Positions 1 to 6,845 of a stretch of 17,667 bases of DNA are shown one piece after another. The DNA lies in contig JAILOS010000052.1 of NCBI GenBank assembly GCA_024690695.1, forward strand, positions 1 through 17,667, read 5' to 3'. The first letter of the stretch is position 1. Every line of letters begins with the position of its first letter. The stretch comes from Oscillospiraceae bacterium. GTDB lineage: Bacteria > Bacillota_A > Clostridia > Oscillospirales > Oscillospiraceae. The position numbers and the translations under genes are program-made. Under the pieces are notes generated by a model, which was not told the origin of the DNA, did no database searches, and saw only the letters and a list, made by a program, of their open reading frames with translations.

Positions 1-129
1 CAGGGCTCCCATCGAAGCGCTTCCGCTTCGATGGGAAGAGGAGGCGCAGCGGAGGGAGCGAGCTTTCGCCACAGTTGGCGGAAGCGAGACGATCCGAAGC
101 TTGTGCCGACGAAACGAAGCATGGCACAA
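1..129. repeat. Chain of three hairpins, probable interspersed repeat
   Basis: Three consecutive inverted repeats are visible: a perfect 12-bp stem 8-19 / 24-35 (CCCATCGAAGCG) with loop CTTC; an 8-bp stem 63-70 / 77-84 with one G-U pair; and a perfect 7-bp stem 101-107 / 123-129 (TTGTGCC). The DNA between them is rich in GAAGCGA/GGAGCGA-type motifs. No open frame of useful length crosses it. The look is that of the short structured repeats found between genes in gut Clostridia, but only one copy is in the window, so the repeat status is inferred. It could also be the processed tail or terminator region of a gene lying to the left. Confidence 0.45.
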
Positions 130-192
130 ATCCAGCCGCAAAGATTGTCTGATTTCTATTAGGTTTTAGTATGAAAACAGTATAGCACGCAG

Positions 193-249
193 CTTGCCGG
201 AATGGCAAGAAAAACGAAAACGGACAGAGCGTTTCACTCTGTCCGTTTT
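193..249 (-). terminator. Intrinsic terminator (minus strand) of a decayed gene
   Basis: A perfect 13-bp stem, 217-229 / 237-249 (AAAACGGACAGAG), encloses a 7-nt loop. Read on the minus strand it is followed by a U-rich run (TTTTCGTTTTT) and then by a second small hairpin, 193-198 / 204-209 (CTTGCC). It lies just downstream (minus sense) of the gene remnant at 265-297. Its stem core is shared with the terminator at 10793-10826. Confidence 0.75.
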
Positions 250-264
250 CCTGTTCCGCCGGCC

Positions 265-297
265 TCAGAAGCTCACGCTGCGGGGCTGTTCGCCGAA
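265..297 (-). pseudogene. Last codons of a decayed PNPOx-like gene
   Basis: The minus strand encodes FGEQPRSVSF followed by a stop, exactly the C-terminus of the intact pyridoxamine-5'-phosphate-oxidase-like protein at 10906-11298. Over the 27 nt coding GEQPRSVSF the two copies differ at four positions, three of them silent third-base changes and one (GTG/GTC) also silent. Both are followed on the same strand by a similar terminator. Upstream of residue F, minus-strand translation shows no resemblance to the family, so only the tail survives. A shared repeat that contributes a C-terminus is the alternative; the F-x-E-x-P ending fits the family, which favours a gene remnant. Confidence 0.55.
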
Positions 298-373
298 AGG
301 GCTCCGCAGCTGGAAAATCCTTCCGCTTTTCGAAATTCTTTCGGGCTCTTTGACGAAAATCACAAAAAAGCTA

Positions 374-402
374 TTGATTCTTGAAGGAATATCGTATACA
401 AT
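374..402 (+). promoter_or_regulatory. Sigma-A-type promoter of the starch operon
   Basis: TTGATT (374-379) and TACAAT (397-402) are separated by 17 nt in a locally AT-rich patch. Transcription would begin near 409, giving a leader of about 130 nt before the start codon at 539. An overlapping TATACA at 395 is an alternative -10. Confidence 0.6.
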
Positions 403-408
403 ATGTGA

Positions 409-538
409 AGTCCGGGAAAGGCTCCGGACCGCCGTGGCATTCGGACCGCCGGACCGCGGATTACCCGGTTTGCTGACAGCGTGCGGCAGCGCGCTGCGGT
501 AATACATCATTTATCAAAATGAAGGAGAGGACACTATC
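409..538 (+). promoter_or_regulatory. Structured 5' leader with three GGACCGC repeats
   Basis: The leader contains a 6-bp hairpin GTCCGG/CCGGAC (410-415 / 424-429) and three direct copies of GGACCGC at 426-432, 443-449 and 451-457. A further hairpin-prone segment lies around 480-500 (CAGCGTG / CGCGCTG with one wobble pair). An AAGGAGAGG ribosome binding site at 522-530 ends it. I do not recognise a known riboswitch class. It could stabilise the mRNA of a highly expressed first gene or bind a regulator. Confidence 0.35.
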
Positions 539-1591
539 ATGAAGAAGTATGTAGCACTGATGCTGGCTGTTCTGATGGTTTTCGCTCTGGCCGCCTGCGG
601 CGAGACGCCCGCTCAGACCGAGCAGACCCCCGAGCAGACCACTGAGCAGACCCCCGAGAACACCGAGAAGACCCCCGAGAACACCGAGGGCGGCGAGCCG
701 ACGGCTCCCGTTGTGCTGGCTGACGAAGGCCACGCTGCCTGGGTCGCCCACGGCCAGTACCTGCTTGCCGACGGCACGCCCAACAGCTGGAACGGCAAGG
801 ACAGCTCCCTGTACGAGGCCTCCGCGCTGACCCCCATCGCGCTTGAGGATGCGGACCCCGCCATCCAGGCTGCCCTGGCCGGCAAGGAAGTCAAGTACCT
901 CTACACCATCGACCTGATCTTCGGCACCAACGACGCCGGCTGGACCGCCAGGTTCCTGAAGGACGGCAAGCTGTTCAAGGCCAACGGCTCCTACGCGGTC
1001 AAGATCGCGCAGTGCAGCGTTGACAAGGACGGCGACAACGTCGTCTACGCCGAGGAGCAGTGGATCAGCGACCCCAAGACCGCGTACGTCGAGTCTCTGA
1101 CGCCCGATACCATCTTCTATCCCACCTGGCAGGAAGAGCCCGATGAGAACGGCTTCAGCTGGGCTGACAACCCGGTCGTCACCGGCGGCCCCGGCCTCTA
1201 CACCCTGGTCATCGCCCAGTACAAGACCGTCTCCGCTGCCGGCAACCCCGGCTTCGGCGTTGGCCTGATCCTGAAGGAAGCCAAGGAAGGCATCGAGTAC
1301 GAAGAGATCCTCGAGTGGATCCCCGGTGATCACACCTACGGCATCATCGGCGGCTTCAACGGCTGGGCTGAAGACGTCGCCATGGAAGCCGGCGAGAACG
1401 ACACCTGGACCGGCGAGGTCGAGCTGACGGCCGGCGAGCAGTTCAAGGTTCGCGCCGACGGCGTCTGGGACAACAGCTGGGGCGATCCCAGCACCGAGAG
1501 CGGCAACTGCGTGGTTGCTGAGGACGGCACCTACGTCGTCACCATCACCTTTGCTGACGGCGCCGGCACGGTCACTGCTGAGAAGAAGTAA
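539..1591 (+). CDS. Surface lipoprotein with probable SusE/F-like starch-binding domain
   Basis: Probable cell-surface glycan-binding lipoprotein of 350 residues. It has a signal peptide with lipobox ending LAAC (Cys20). A Thr/Pro/Glu-rich spacer follows (about residues 22-55, repeating TPE(Q/N)TE), of the kind that holds a domain away from the membrane through the wall. Two Trp-rich beta-type regions come next: about 58-250, containing DGTPNSWNGKD and GTNDAGWTARF, and about 265-350, containing IIGGFNGWAEDV, VRADGVWDNSWG and a closing GTYVVTITF. The last region resembles SusE/SusF-type starch-binding domains. No catalytic motif is visible. It is first in the operon, ahead of an amylase and a maltodextrin importer, which supports a starch-holding role. 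All Lys codons are AAG and codon use is strongly biased, which suggests high expression. The start is fixed by AAGGAGAGG at 522-530. The substrate is inferred. Confidence 0.85.
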   Translation: MKKYVALMLAVLMVFALAACGETPAQTEQTPEQTTEQTPENTEKTPENTEGGEPTAPVVLADEGHAAWVAHGQYLLADGTPNSWNGKDSSLYEASALTPIALEDADPAIQAALAGKEVKYLYTIDLIFGTNDAGWTARFLKDGKLFKANGSYAVKIAQCSVDKDGDNVVYAEEQWISDPKTAYVESLTPDTIFYPTWQEEPDENGFSWADNPVVTGGPGLYTLVIAQYKTVSAAGNPGFGVGLILKEAKEGIEYEEILEWIPGDHTYGIIGGFNGWAEDVAMEAGENDTWTGEVELTAGEQFKVRADGVWDNSWGDPSTESGNCVVAEDGTYVVTITFADGAGTVTAEKK

Positions 1592-1600
1592 GTATGTTTG

Positions 1601-1640
1601 AACAAAGGGGCTCCCATGCCTTTGGGGCCCCTTTGTTTCC
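1601..1640 (+). terminator. Intergenic terminator/attenuator after the binder gene
   Basis: A perfect 11-bp stem, AACAAAGGGGC (1601-1611) with GCCCCTTTGTT (1627-1637), ends in a short T tract. It sits 10 nt after the stop of the lipoprotein gene and 31 nt before the amylase start. No separate promoter is visible before the amylase, so partial read-through is likely. This arrangement keeps the binder mRNA more abundant than the downstream genes. Confidence 0.75.
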
Positions 1641-1671
1641 TTATCAGTCCTTTTTCGGGAGGGATGACGCC

Positions 1672-3756
1672 GTGAAAACAACACAAAAGCTCGTCTGTCT
1701 GCTGCTGGCCCTGCTGCTGAGCCTGTCGCTCGCCGCCTGCGGCGGAGAGACGGCCGCTCCGGCGGGCGCGCCGGCGGAGACCCCGGCGGCCGAACCGATG
1801 CCGGAAGCGCAGGAAGCGCCCTCCGGCGGGGACGAGGTCATCCCGGACTATGAAGATTTCCCGGACGCCTACGTCGACGCGCTGCCCGAAAACGCGGCCG
1901 ACGGGCTGACGCTGCACGCCTTCAACTGGACCTACCGCGAGGTGACGGACAATCTGGAGGCCATCCGCAACGCCGGCTTCAAAAACGTGCTGCTGATGCC
2001 GGTGCAGCAGCCGAAGAGCGGCGGCTCCGCCTGGTGGGCCTTCTATCAGCCGCTGGGCTTTTCCATCGGGGACGCTTCCCCGCTCGGCACGAAGGAGGAG
2101 CTGGCCGAGCTCTGCGCCGAGGCCGAGAAATACGATATCTGCATCCTCGCGGACATCGTCGTCAACCACCTGGCGACCACCGACGACGAGGGCAAGGAGG
2201 CCGACGGCACGCCGATGGTCTGCCCCGCCGTCGAGGAGTACGAGCCGGTCGTCTACCGCAACCGCAACGAGGACGTGGACGGGATCGGCCTGACCTTCCA
2301 CCACGACCGCGGCGCGAAGGGCTCCGGGGCGGAGACCCAGTACTACGCCTACGGGAACCTTCCGGACCTGAACACCGCGAACCCCTACGTCCAGCAGCGG
2401 ATCCTGTCTCTGCTGGAGGAATGCATCGACGTCGGGATCGACGGCTTCCGCTTTGACGCGGCCAAGCACATCGAGACCTCCGCCGACCCCGATTATCCGA
2501 GCGATTTCTGGGAGAATACCCTGGAGCTCGCCAAAACCTATTACACCGAAAAAACCGGAAAAGAGCTGTACGTCTACGGCGAGATCCTCAACGCGCCGTC
2601 CGGCCGCAGCCTTTCCGCTTATACGAAATACATGCGCGTGACCGACGACGGCTTTGCCGCGCAGTACAAGAGCGTCTTCTCCGTCAAGGATCCGGAGAAG
2701 ATCCTGAACGCCGCGCTGAAAACGGAGGACCCCGCCCAGCTGATCGCCTGGGTGGAGAGCCACGACGAGTACATCACCGCCTCCACGCACTACTCCGAGC
2801 AGCGCGTGGCCAAATACTGGGCGGTCATCGCCGCGAAGAAGGATCTCGGCGGCCTGTATCTGGCGCGGCCGACGGAGGAGCTGACGGTCGGCACGGTCGG
2901 CTCCTGGGCCTTCGAGAGCGAGCTCGTCGCCGTCTCCAACCGCTTCCACAACCGCTTCGTCGGCGCGGCCTCCTTTGAATCGGCCGACGGGAGCTGCTAC
3001 GTCTGCGAGAAGATCGCCGAAAACGACCAGGGCGCGCTGATCCTGAACGTCGCCGAGGTCGAGCCGGGCGCCGCCGTCGAGGTCGCCGTCCCCCATCTGG
3101 ACGAAGGGAACTACTACGACGCGCTGACCGGCGCGAAGGCTGTCGTGAGCGGTGGGATTGCCCGCGTGAGCTTTGACGGCAGCGGCCTCGCGGTGCTCAC
3201 GCGCTCGAAGGACACGCACCCGCAGCTGGAGATCTCCGACCGGGGCGGCAGCTTTGCCGGCGGGAAGGAGATCACGCTGAAGGCCGTCAACAGCGACGAG
3301 TCTTACTATTATTTCAACGGCCGGGAGGACGAAAAGACCGTCTTCACCGACACGGCCTCGATCCGTCTGGAGGAGCATCTGGACGGCGGCGCCGCGGAGC
3401 TCACGGTCGTCGTGCGCAAGGGCGCGAACCGCTTTGAGCAGAGCTTCCGCTACAGGCAGCTCGAGCTGATCGAGGGCCGCTTCAACGTCGTCAATCTGCC
3501 GGAGAAATACATCAACGGCGAGTACGAGCTCTATATCTGGAGCTGGTCGCCCGGCGTCTGGAGCAAAAACTACGAGATCCGCGACGGCGTGCTGCTGGTC
3601 GACACGAGCGGGATGGAGGGCTTTTTGCTCGCGGCTTTCGAAAAGGGCTATGAGATCACGGATCTTCACAGCTGGGACAGCCATGTGCTCAAGCAGAGCG
3701 CGGATATCAAGGGCGAGCTGCTCAAGACCGGCTTCTGCGACATGAGCGGCTTCTGA
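1672..3756 (+). CDS. AmyE-like GH13 alpha-amylase lipoprotein
   Basis: Extracellular, membrane-anchored endo-acting alpha-amylase cutting alpha-1,4 bonds in starch; 694 residues. Lipobox LAAC (Cys23) is followed by an Ala/Pro/Glu spacer. The (beta/alpha)8 domain begins near residue 80 (LHAFNWTYREV, as in Bacillus AmyE). Conserved GH13 regions: DIVVNH (161-166), GFRFDAAKH with nucleophile Asp262, YGEI with acid/base Glu304, and WVESHDE with Asp365. AmyE-like LARP and SNRFHNR segments and a domain C follow to about residue 515, placing it near subfamily GH13_28. The last 180 or so residues are beta-rich with an aromatic YIWSWSPGVW segment, perhaps a starch-binding module. The GTG start at 1672 has GGGAGGG before it and begins a good signal peptide; the in-frame ATG at 1594 would put the terminator inside the gene. 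More AAA and mixed codons than in the first gene suggest lower expression. Confidence 0.93.
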   Translation: MKTTQKLVCLLLALLLSLSLAACGGETAAPAGAPAETPAAEPMPEAQEAPSGGDEVIPDYEDFPDAYVDALPENAADGLTLHAFNWTYREVTDNLEAIRNAGFKNVLLMPVQQPKSGGSAWWAFYQPLGFSIGDASPLGTKEELAELCAEAEKYDICILADIVVNHLATTDDEGKEADGTPMVCPAVEEYEPVVYRNRNEDVDGIGLTFHHDRGAKGSGAETQYYAYGNLPDLNTANPYVQQRILSLLEECIDVGIDGFRFDAAKHIETSADPDYPSDFWENTLELAKTYYTEKTGKELYVYGEILNAPSGRSLSAYTKYMRVTDDGFAAQYKSVFSVKDPEKILNAALKTEDPAQLIAWVESHDEYITASTHYSEQRVAKYWAVIAAKKDLGGLYLARPTEELTVGTVGSWAFESELVAVSNRFHNRFVGAASFESADGSCYVCEKIAENDQGALILNVAEVEPGAAVEVAVPHLDEGNYYDALTGAKAVVSGGIARVSFDGSGLAVLTRSKDTHPQLEISDRGGSFAGGKEITLKAVNSDESYYYFNGREDEKTVFTDTASIRLEEHLDGGAAELTVVVRKGANRFEQSFRYRQLELIEGRFNVVNLPEKYINGEYELYIWSWSPGVWSKNYEIRDGVLLVDTSGMEGFLLAAFEKGYEITDLHSWDSHVLKQSADIKGELLKTGFCDMSGF

Positions 3757-3784
3757 GAAAAAAGCGAAAGGAAGGGGAAGGACG

Positions 3785-4198
3785 ATGTTCAGACACGGAG
3801 AGATCAGCACCGAGACGGACAAAAAGCCCTTCTTTTTCGCGCTCGGCGGCTTTGCCGGCAGCCTGATCGCGGCCGTGCTGCTCTTCGCGCTCGGCGGGGG
3901 GCAGGGGCTCGCGGTGTTCGCGGGGATCATGCTGGCTATCGTCGCGCTCGCCGCGGGGGCCGTGCTCTTCGCGATGGCGACGGACCGGGCCTGGATCACG
4001 GACGATACGCTGACGATGAGCTACCTGTTCCGGAAACGGGAGATCAAGCTGAGCGAGATCGGCAGGATCAGCTTCAAGGACGGGGTCTACTCCGTGTACG
4101 ACCGGAAGGGGGCCCTCGCGGGGACCGTCAACGGCCAGCTCACCGGGATCGACCGGCTGCTGATCGTCCTCGACAGAAGCGGGATCCGCTTCGTATGA
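3785..4198 (+). CDS. Small membrane protein with C-terminal PH-like domain
   Basis: A 137-residue protein with two hydrophobic segments, about 18-36 and 41-64, then a soluble tail of about 70 residues. The tail (RAWITDDTLTMSYLFRKREI, then LSEIGRISFKDG and VYDRKGALAGTVNG) has the pattern of bacterial PH-like membrane proteins: a short strand-rich domain in which a residue pair gives orientation to a following ISF strand. No enzyme motif is seen. Its start follows a purine-rich AAGGAAGGGGAAGGA stretch, 28 nt after the amylase stop, so it is translated from the same transcript. Function is unknown; a role in scaffolding or stress sensing at the membrane is only a guess. Confidence 0.75.
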   Translation: MFRHGEISTETDKKPFFFALGGFAGSLIAAVLLFALGGGQGLAVFAGIMLAIVALAAGAVLFAMATDRAWITDDTLTMSYLFRKREIKLSEIGRISFKDGVYSVYDRKGALAGTVNGQLTGIDRLLIVLDRSGIRFV

Positions 4199-4225
4199 CC
4201 CCCGGCGGCAGCAAAACGGGAAGTC

Positions 4226-4250
4226 CGCCCGATGGGATCGGGCGTTAATT
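4226..4250 (+). terminator. GC-rich hairpin before the ATPase gene, weak terminator or processing site
   Basis: A perfect 8-bp stem CGCCCGAT / ATCGGGCG (4226-4233 / 4237-4244) with a GGG loop is followed by TTAATT. The T tract is short, so it may reduce rather than stop transcription, or protect the downstream mRNA end. TTAATT (4245-4250), 17 nt and AAAAAT could be a weak promoter for the transporter genes, but the match is poor. Confidence 0.4.
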
Positions 4251-4290
4251 CCAGAATAGATCACACTAAAAATAGAAGAGGGAGGAGAAT

Positions 4291-6177
4291 ATGGCAAACT
4301 TAAAGCTTTCCCACATCTACAAGGTCTATGAAAACGGACACAAAGCGGTCAACGATTTCTGCATCGACATCGCCGACCGGGAATTCATCGTTTTCGTCGG
4401 CCCCTCCGGCTGCGGTAAATCGACCACGCTCCGCATGATCGCGGGCCTGGAGACAATCACCGCCGGCGACATGTTCATCGGCGACACGCTGGTAAACGAC
4501 ATGGAGCCGAAGGACCGCGACATTGCGATGGTGTTCCAGAGCTACGCGCTGTATCCGCACATGACCGTGTACGAGAACATGGCGTTCGGCCTCCGCAACC
4601 GCAAGATGCCCGAGGAGGAGATCAAGCAGCGCGTCCTGAAGGCGGCCAAGATGCTGGACATCGAGGACTACCTGCAGCGCAAGCCCAAGGAGATGAGCGG
4701 CGGCCAGCGGCAGCGTGTTGCGCTGGGGCGCGCGCTCGTGCGCGATCCGAAGGTCTTCCTCCTGGACGAGCCTCTGTCCAACCTGGACGCCAAGCTCCGC
4801 GCCGCGATGCGCACGGAGATCACCGCGCTGCACAAGAGCCTGAAGACGACCTTCATCTACGTCACCCACGACCAGGTGGAGGCCATGACGATGGGCACGC
4901 GCATCGTCGTCATGAAGCTCGGCTACGTGCAGCAGATCGACACGCCGATGAACCTGTACAACGAACCGTACAACAAGTTCGTCGCCGGCTTCATCGGCAC
5001 CCCGCAGATGAACTTCTTCGACGTGCGGCTCAACCGCGAGAAGGACGACGTGCAAGTGACCTTCTCCAACGGCGACGCGGTCACGATCCCCTATGAGAAG
5101 GTCTGCAAGATCCACAAGAGCTATCTCGACGGCAAGACGGTCGTGACCTTCGGCATCCGTCCGGAGCACATCGCGCTGGAAAAGAACGGCCCCGGTCTGA
5201 AATTCATCGTGACGAACGTGGAGCGCCTCGGCAACGAGACCATCGTCTACGGCAAGCTGGGCGATCACCTCGGCGAGTTTACGATGAAGGACGAGGGCAA
5301 CGGCATCATCGTCAAGGTCGTCGACCGCGACGACATCGAAGTGGGCGACGTGGTGTACGCCGTTCCCAACCCGAGCAAGGTCCACTTCTTCGACGCGGAG
5401 ACCGAGATCACGCTGATGAGCAAGATCCCGCCCTTCAACACGATCGAGGCCAAGGTGGCCGGTACGGACATGGAGCTGCTCAACAGCCGCGTGCCGATGC
5501 CGCCCGTCTTCCGCGAGCCGCTCAAGGGGGCCGACCGCTTCGAGCTCAACGTGCCGCCTCAGGCGATCGTGCCGGGCAAGGACTTCCGGCTCAAGGTCGC
5601 CCGCATCGAGGCCGTGGACGACAAGCGCCTCGCCTATCTCGAAAACGGCGACAGCTACATCTTCGCGCTGGTCGACGAGAAGGTCAAAGAGGGCGAGGAG
5701 TACAGCTTCTCGATTCTGAATGAAAAGGTCAACGTTACCGTCAAGGGTGCGGAAGTGCTCAAGGCCCTCGACGACGAGGTGTCGCTGGTCGGCCGCTTCT
5801 CCAAGACGGAGATCAAGGAGAACGGCGAGCGCGTACTGCACTTCTTCTATGACATCGGCGATTATCTGGTGGAGACCGCGCCGGAGCACGGCTACAAGAT
5901 CAACTCCATCGACGGCGACGCCTGCTACAAGAAGAAATACCGCTACACGGTCAGCCGCGATCTGATCAGCTTCGTGGACAAGAGCAGCAACGGTCTGGAC
6001 GGCCGCGTGCTCGAGATCCTCGACTACGGCAACGTCCGCTTCGCGAAGACCGAGGCCGACGGGCAGGAGTTCCTGCTCAAGGTCGGGCCGGACTTCAAGG
6101 AGAAGGACGTCAAGATCGCCTTCGACAGCAAGGACGTCTCCGTCTACTCCACCACGATCGACATGAAGATCTGCTGA
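4291..6177 (+). CDS. MalK/MsmX-family sugar ABC transporter ATPase with long C-terminal extension
   Basis: Cytoplasmic ATPase that should power the MalF/MalG-type importer encoded downstream. Motifs in order: Walker A GPSGCGKST (37-45), Q-loop Gln83 in VFQSYALYPHMTV, signature MSGGQ (135-139), Walker B VFLLDEP (155-161, Glu160 catalytic), SNLD D-loop and switch His193 in VTHDQ. A regulatory TOBE/OB region follows (about 240-375, with GIRPEHIAL). MalK-type proteins usually end near 360-380 residues; this one runs to 628. The extra 250 residues are strand-rich and seem to repeat the TOBE pattern: NVPPQAIVP then VARIEAVDDKRLAYLENGD echoes GIRPEHIAL then VTNVERLGNETIVYGKLGD. A third like segment ends the protein (GRVLEILDYGNVRFAKTE to FDSKDVSVYS). 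No transferred phosphate or catalytic motif is visible in it. GGAGGAG at 4281-4287 supports the start. Confidence 0.93.
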   Translation: MANLKLSHIYKVYENGHKAVNDFCIDIADREFIVFVGPSGCGKSTTLRMIAGLETITAGDMFIGDTLVNDMEPKDRDIAMVFQSYALYPHMTVYENMAFGLRNRKMPEEEIKQRVLKAAKMLDIEDYLQRKPKEMSGGQRQRVALGRALVRDPKVFLLDEPLSNLDAKLRAAMRTEITALHKSLKTTFIYVTHDQVEAMTMGTRIVVMKLGYVQQIDTPMNLYNEPYNKFVAGFIGTPQMNFFDVRLNREKDDVQVTFSNGDAVTIPYEKVCKIHKSYLDGKTVVTFGIRPEHIALEKNGPGLKFIVTNVERLGNETIVYGKLGDHLGEFTMKDEGNGIIVKVVDRDDIEVGDVVYAVPNPSKVHFFDAETEITLMSKIPPFNTIEAKVAGTDMELLNSRVPMPPVFREPLKGADRFELNVPPQAIVPGKDFRLKVARIEAVDDKRLAYLENGDSYIFALVDEKVKEGEEYSFSILNEKVNVTVKGAEVLKALDDEVSLVGRFSKTEIKENGERVLHFFYDIGDYLVETAPEHGYKINSIDGDACYKKKYRYTVSRDLISFVDKSSNGLDGRVLEILDYGNVRFAKTEADGQEFLLKVGPDFKEKDVKIAFDSKDVSVYSTTIDMKIC

Positions 6178-6178
6178 T

Positions 6179-6823
6179 ATGAAGGCGGAGGTCAACGGCA
6201 GGCAGATCGAGCTGGAGCCCAACTCCAGGCCCTATCTGCTGAAAAGGATCATTGCGGACGGCTTTGACGTGCTGCTCCTCTTCGCGCTGTTCATGCTGCT
6301 GATGCTGCTGATCCTGCGGACGCCCGCGGCGGACGCGTATCACGAGCACGCCGGGCGCGCGCAGGCCATCGAGGCGGAAACGGCCGCGGCGCTGCAGAAC
6401 GACGCGGAGGCCGTCAGCGCGGCGCTGAGCGAAAACGGGGAATACCGGGACGAGCTGTTCGCGGCGAATCTGCGCTCCTACGTTCTCAAGGCGGCCGCCT
6501 GCCTGCTGGCCGAGCTTCTGCTGTTCGTGGCCGTCCCGCTGCTGAACAGAAGCCGGGCGACGCCGGGCAAGCTGATGACCGGGATCATGCCCTTCAACGT
6601 GAAGCGGCAGAGCGCGGCGACCGTTCCGCAGATCCTGTACCGCTTCCTGTTCGTGCTGTTGATCGACAGTCTGCCCTTCTATCTGTACGCGGGGATCTAC
6701 ACCTTCCTGCTGGTGCCGATCCTCCGGCTGACGGAGCTGCTGATGAGCAGGAAAAACCGCACGGTGTGCGACCTGATCACGGGAATAACCATTATCGAAA
6801 AGCTGTCGTTTGACGGCGTATAA
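6179..6823 (+). CDS. RDD-family membrane protein
   Basis: A 214-residue membrane protein of the RDD family. It shows the first-helix pattern PYLLKRIIADGFDVLLLF (Arg23, Asp27, Asp30), the ATPGK loop typical of the family (127-131), a later helix with Asp163 (LLIDSLPF) and the closing CDLITGITIIEK. Hydrophobic segments lie at about 28-48, 104-122 and 153-189 (the last may be two). A hydrophilic, Ala/Glu-rich stretch (50-100) lies between the first two. Some RDD proteins have been linked to ion or sodium/proton exchange, but most have no known role. Its start is one base after the ATPase stop, so the two are translationally coupled. It stands between the ATPase and the binding protein of the same importer, which hints at a transport-linked function. 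Confidence 0.85.
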   Translation: MKAEVNGRQIELEPNSRPYLLKRIIADGFDVLLLFALFMLLMLLILRTPAADAYHEHAGRAQAIEAETAAALQNDAEAVSAALSENGEYRDELFAANLRSYVLKAAACLLAELLLFVAVPLLNRSRATPGKLMTGIMPFNVKRQSAATVPQILYRFLFVLLIDSLPFYLYAGIYTFLLVPILRLTELLMSRKNRTVCDLITGITIIEKLSFDGV

Positions 6824-6845
6824 TCGTTCCAAGGAGGAGAATACG

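Noticed and set aside
11..26. AAGCGCTT within 15-22 as a catabolite (cre) site
   Set aside because: It is made by the loop end of the hairpin at 8-35, the flanks do not fit the consensus, and it lies over 350 nt from the operon promoter.
1594..1671. Upstream ATG as start of the first amylase
   Set aside because: It would place the terminator hairpin within the coding region and bury the signal peptide; the GTG at 1672 has a proper ribosome binding site.
1531..3999. Very long minus-strand open frame opposite the amylase
   Set aside because: It is the reverse reading of a clear GH13 gene in GC-rich DNA. Its translation is Val/Ala/Asp/Arg-rich with no motif, signal peptide or ribosome binding site.
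4300..6222. Long minus-strand open frame opposite the ATPase gene
   Set aside because: It is low in complexity (His/Val/Leu/Asp) and lies against an ATPase with every motif in place, so it is a shadow.
6819..6824. TATAAT just before the solute-binding protein gene as an internal promoter
   Set aside because: No -35 at a suitable distance is present, and the box overlaps the RDD stop codon; it would leave only about 15 nt of leader.
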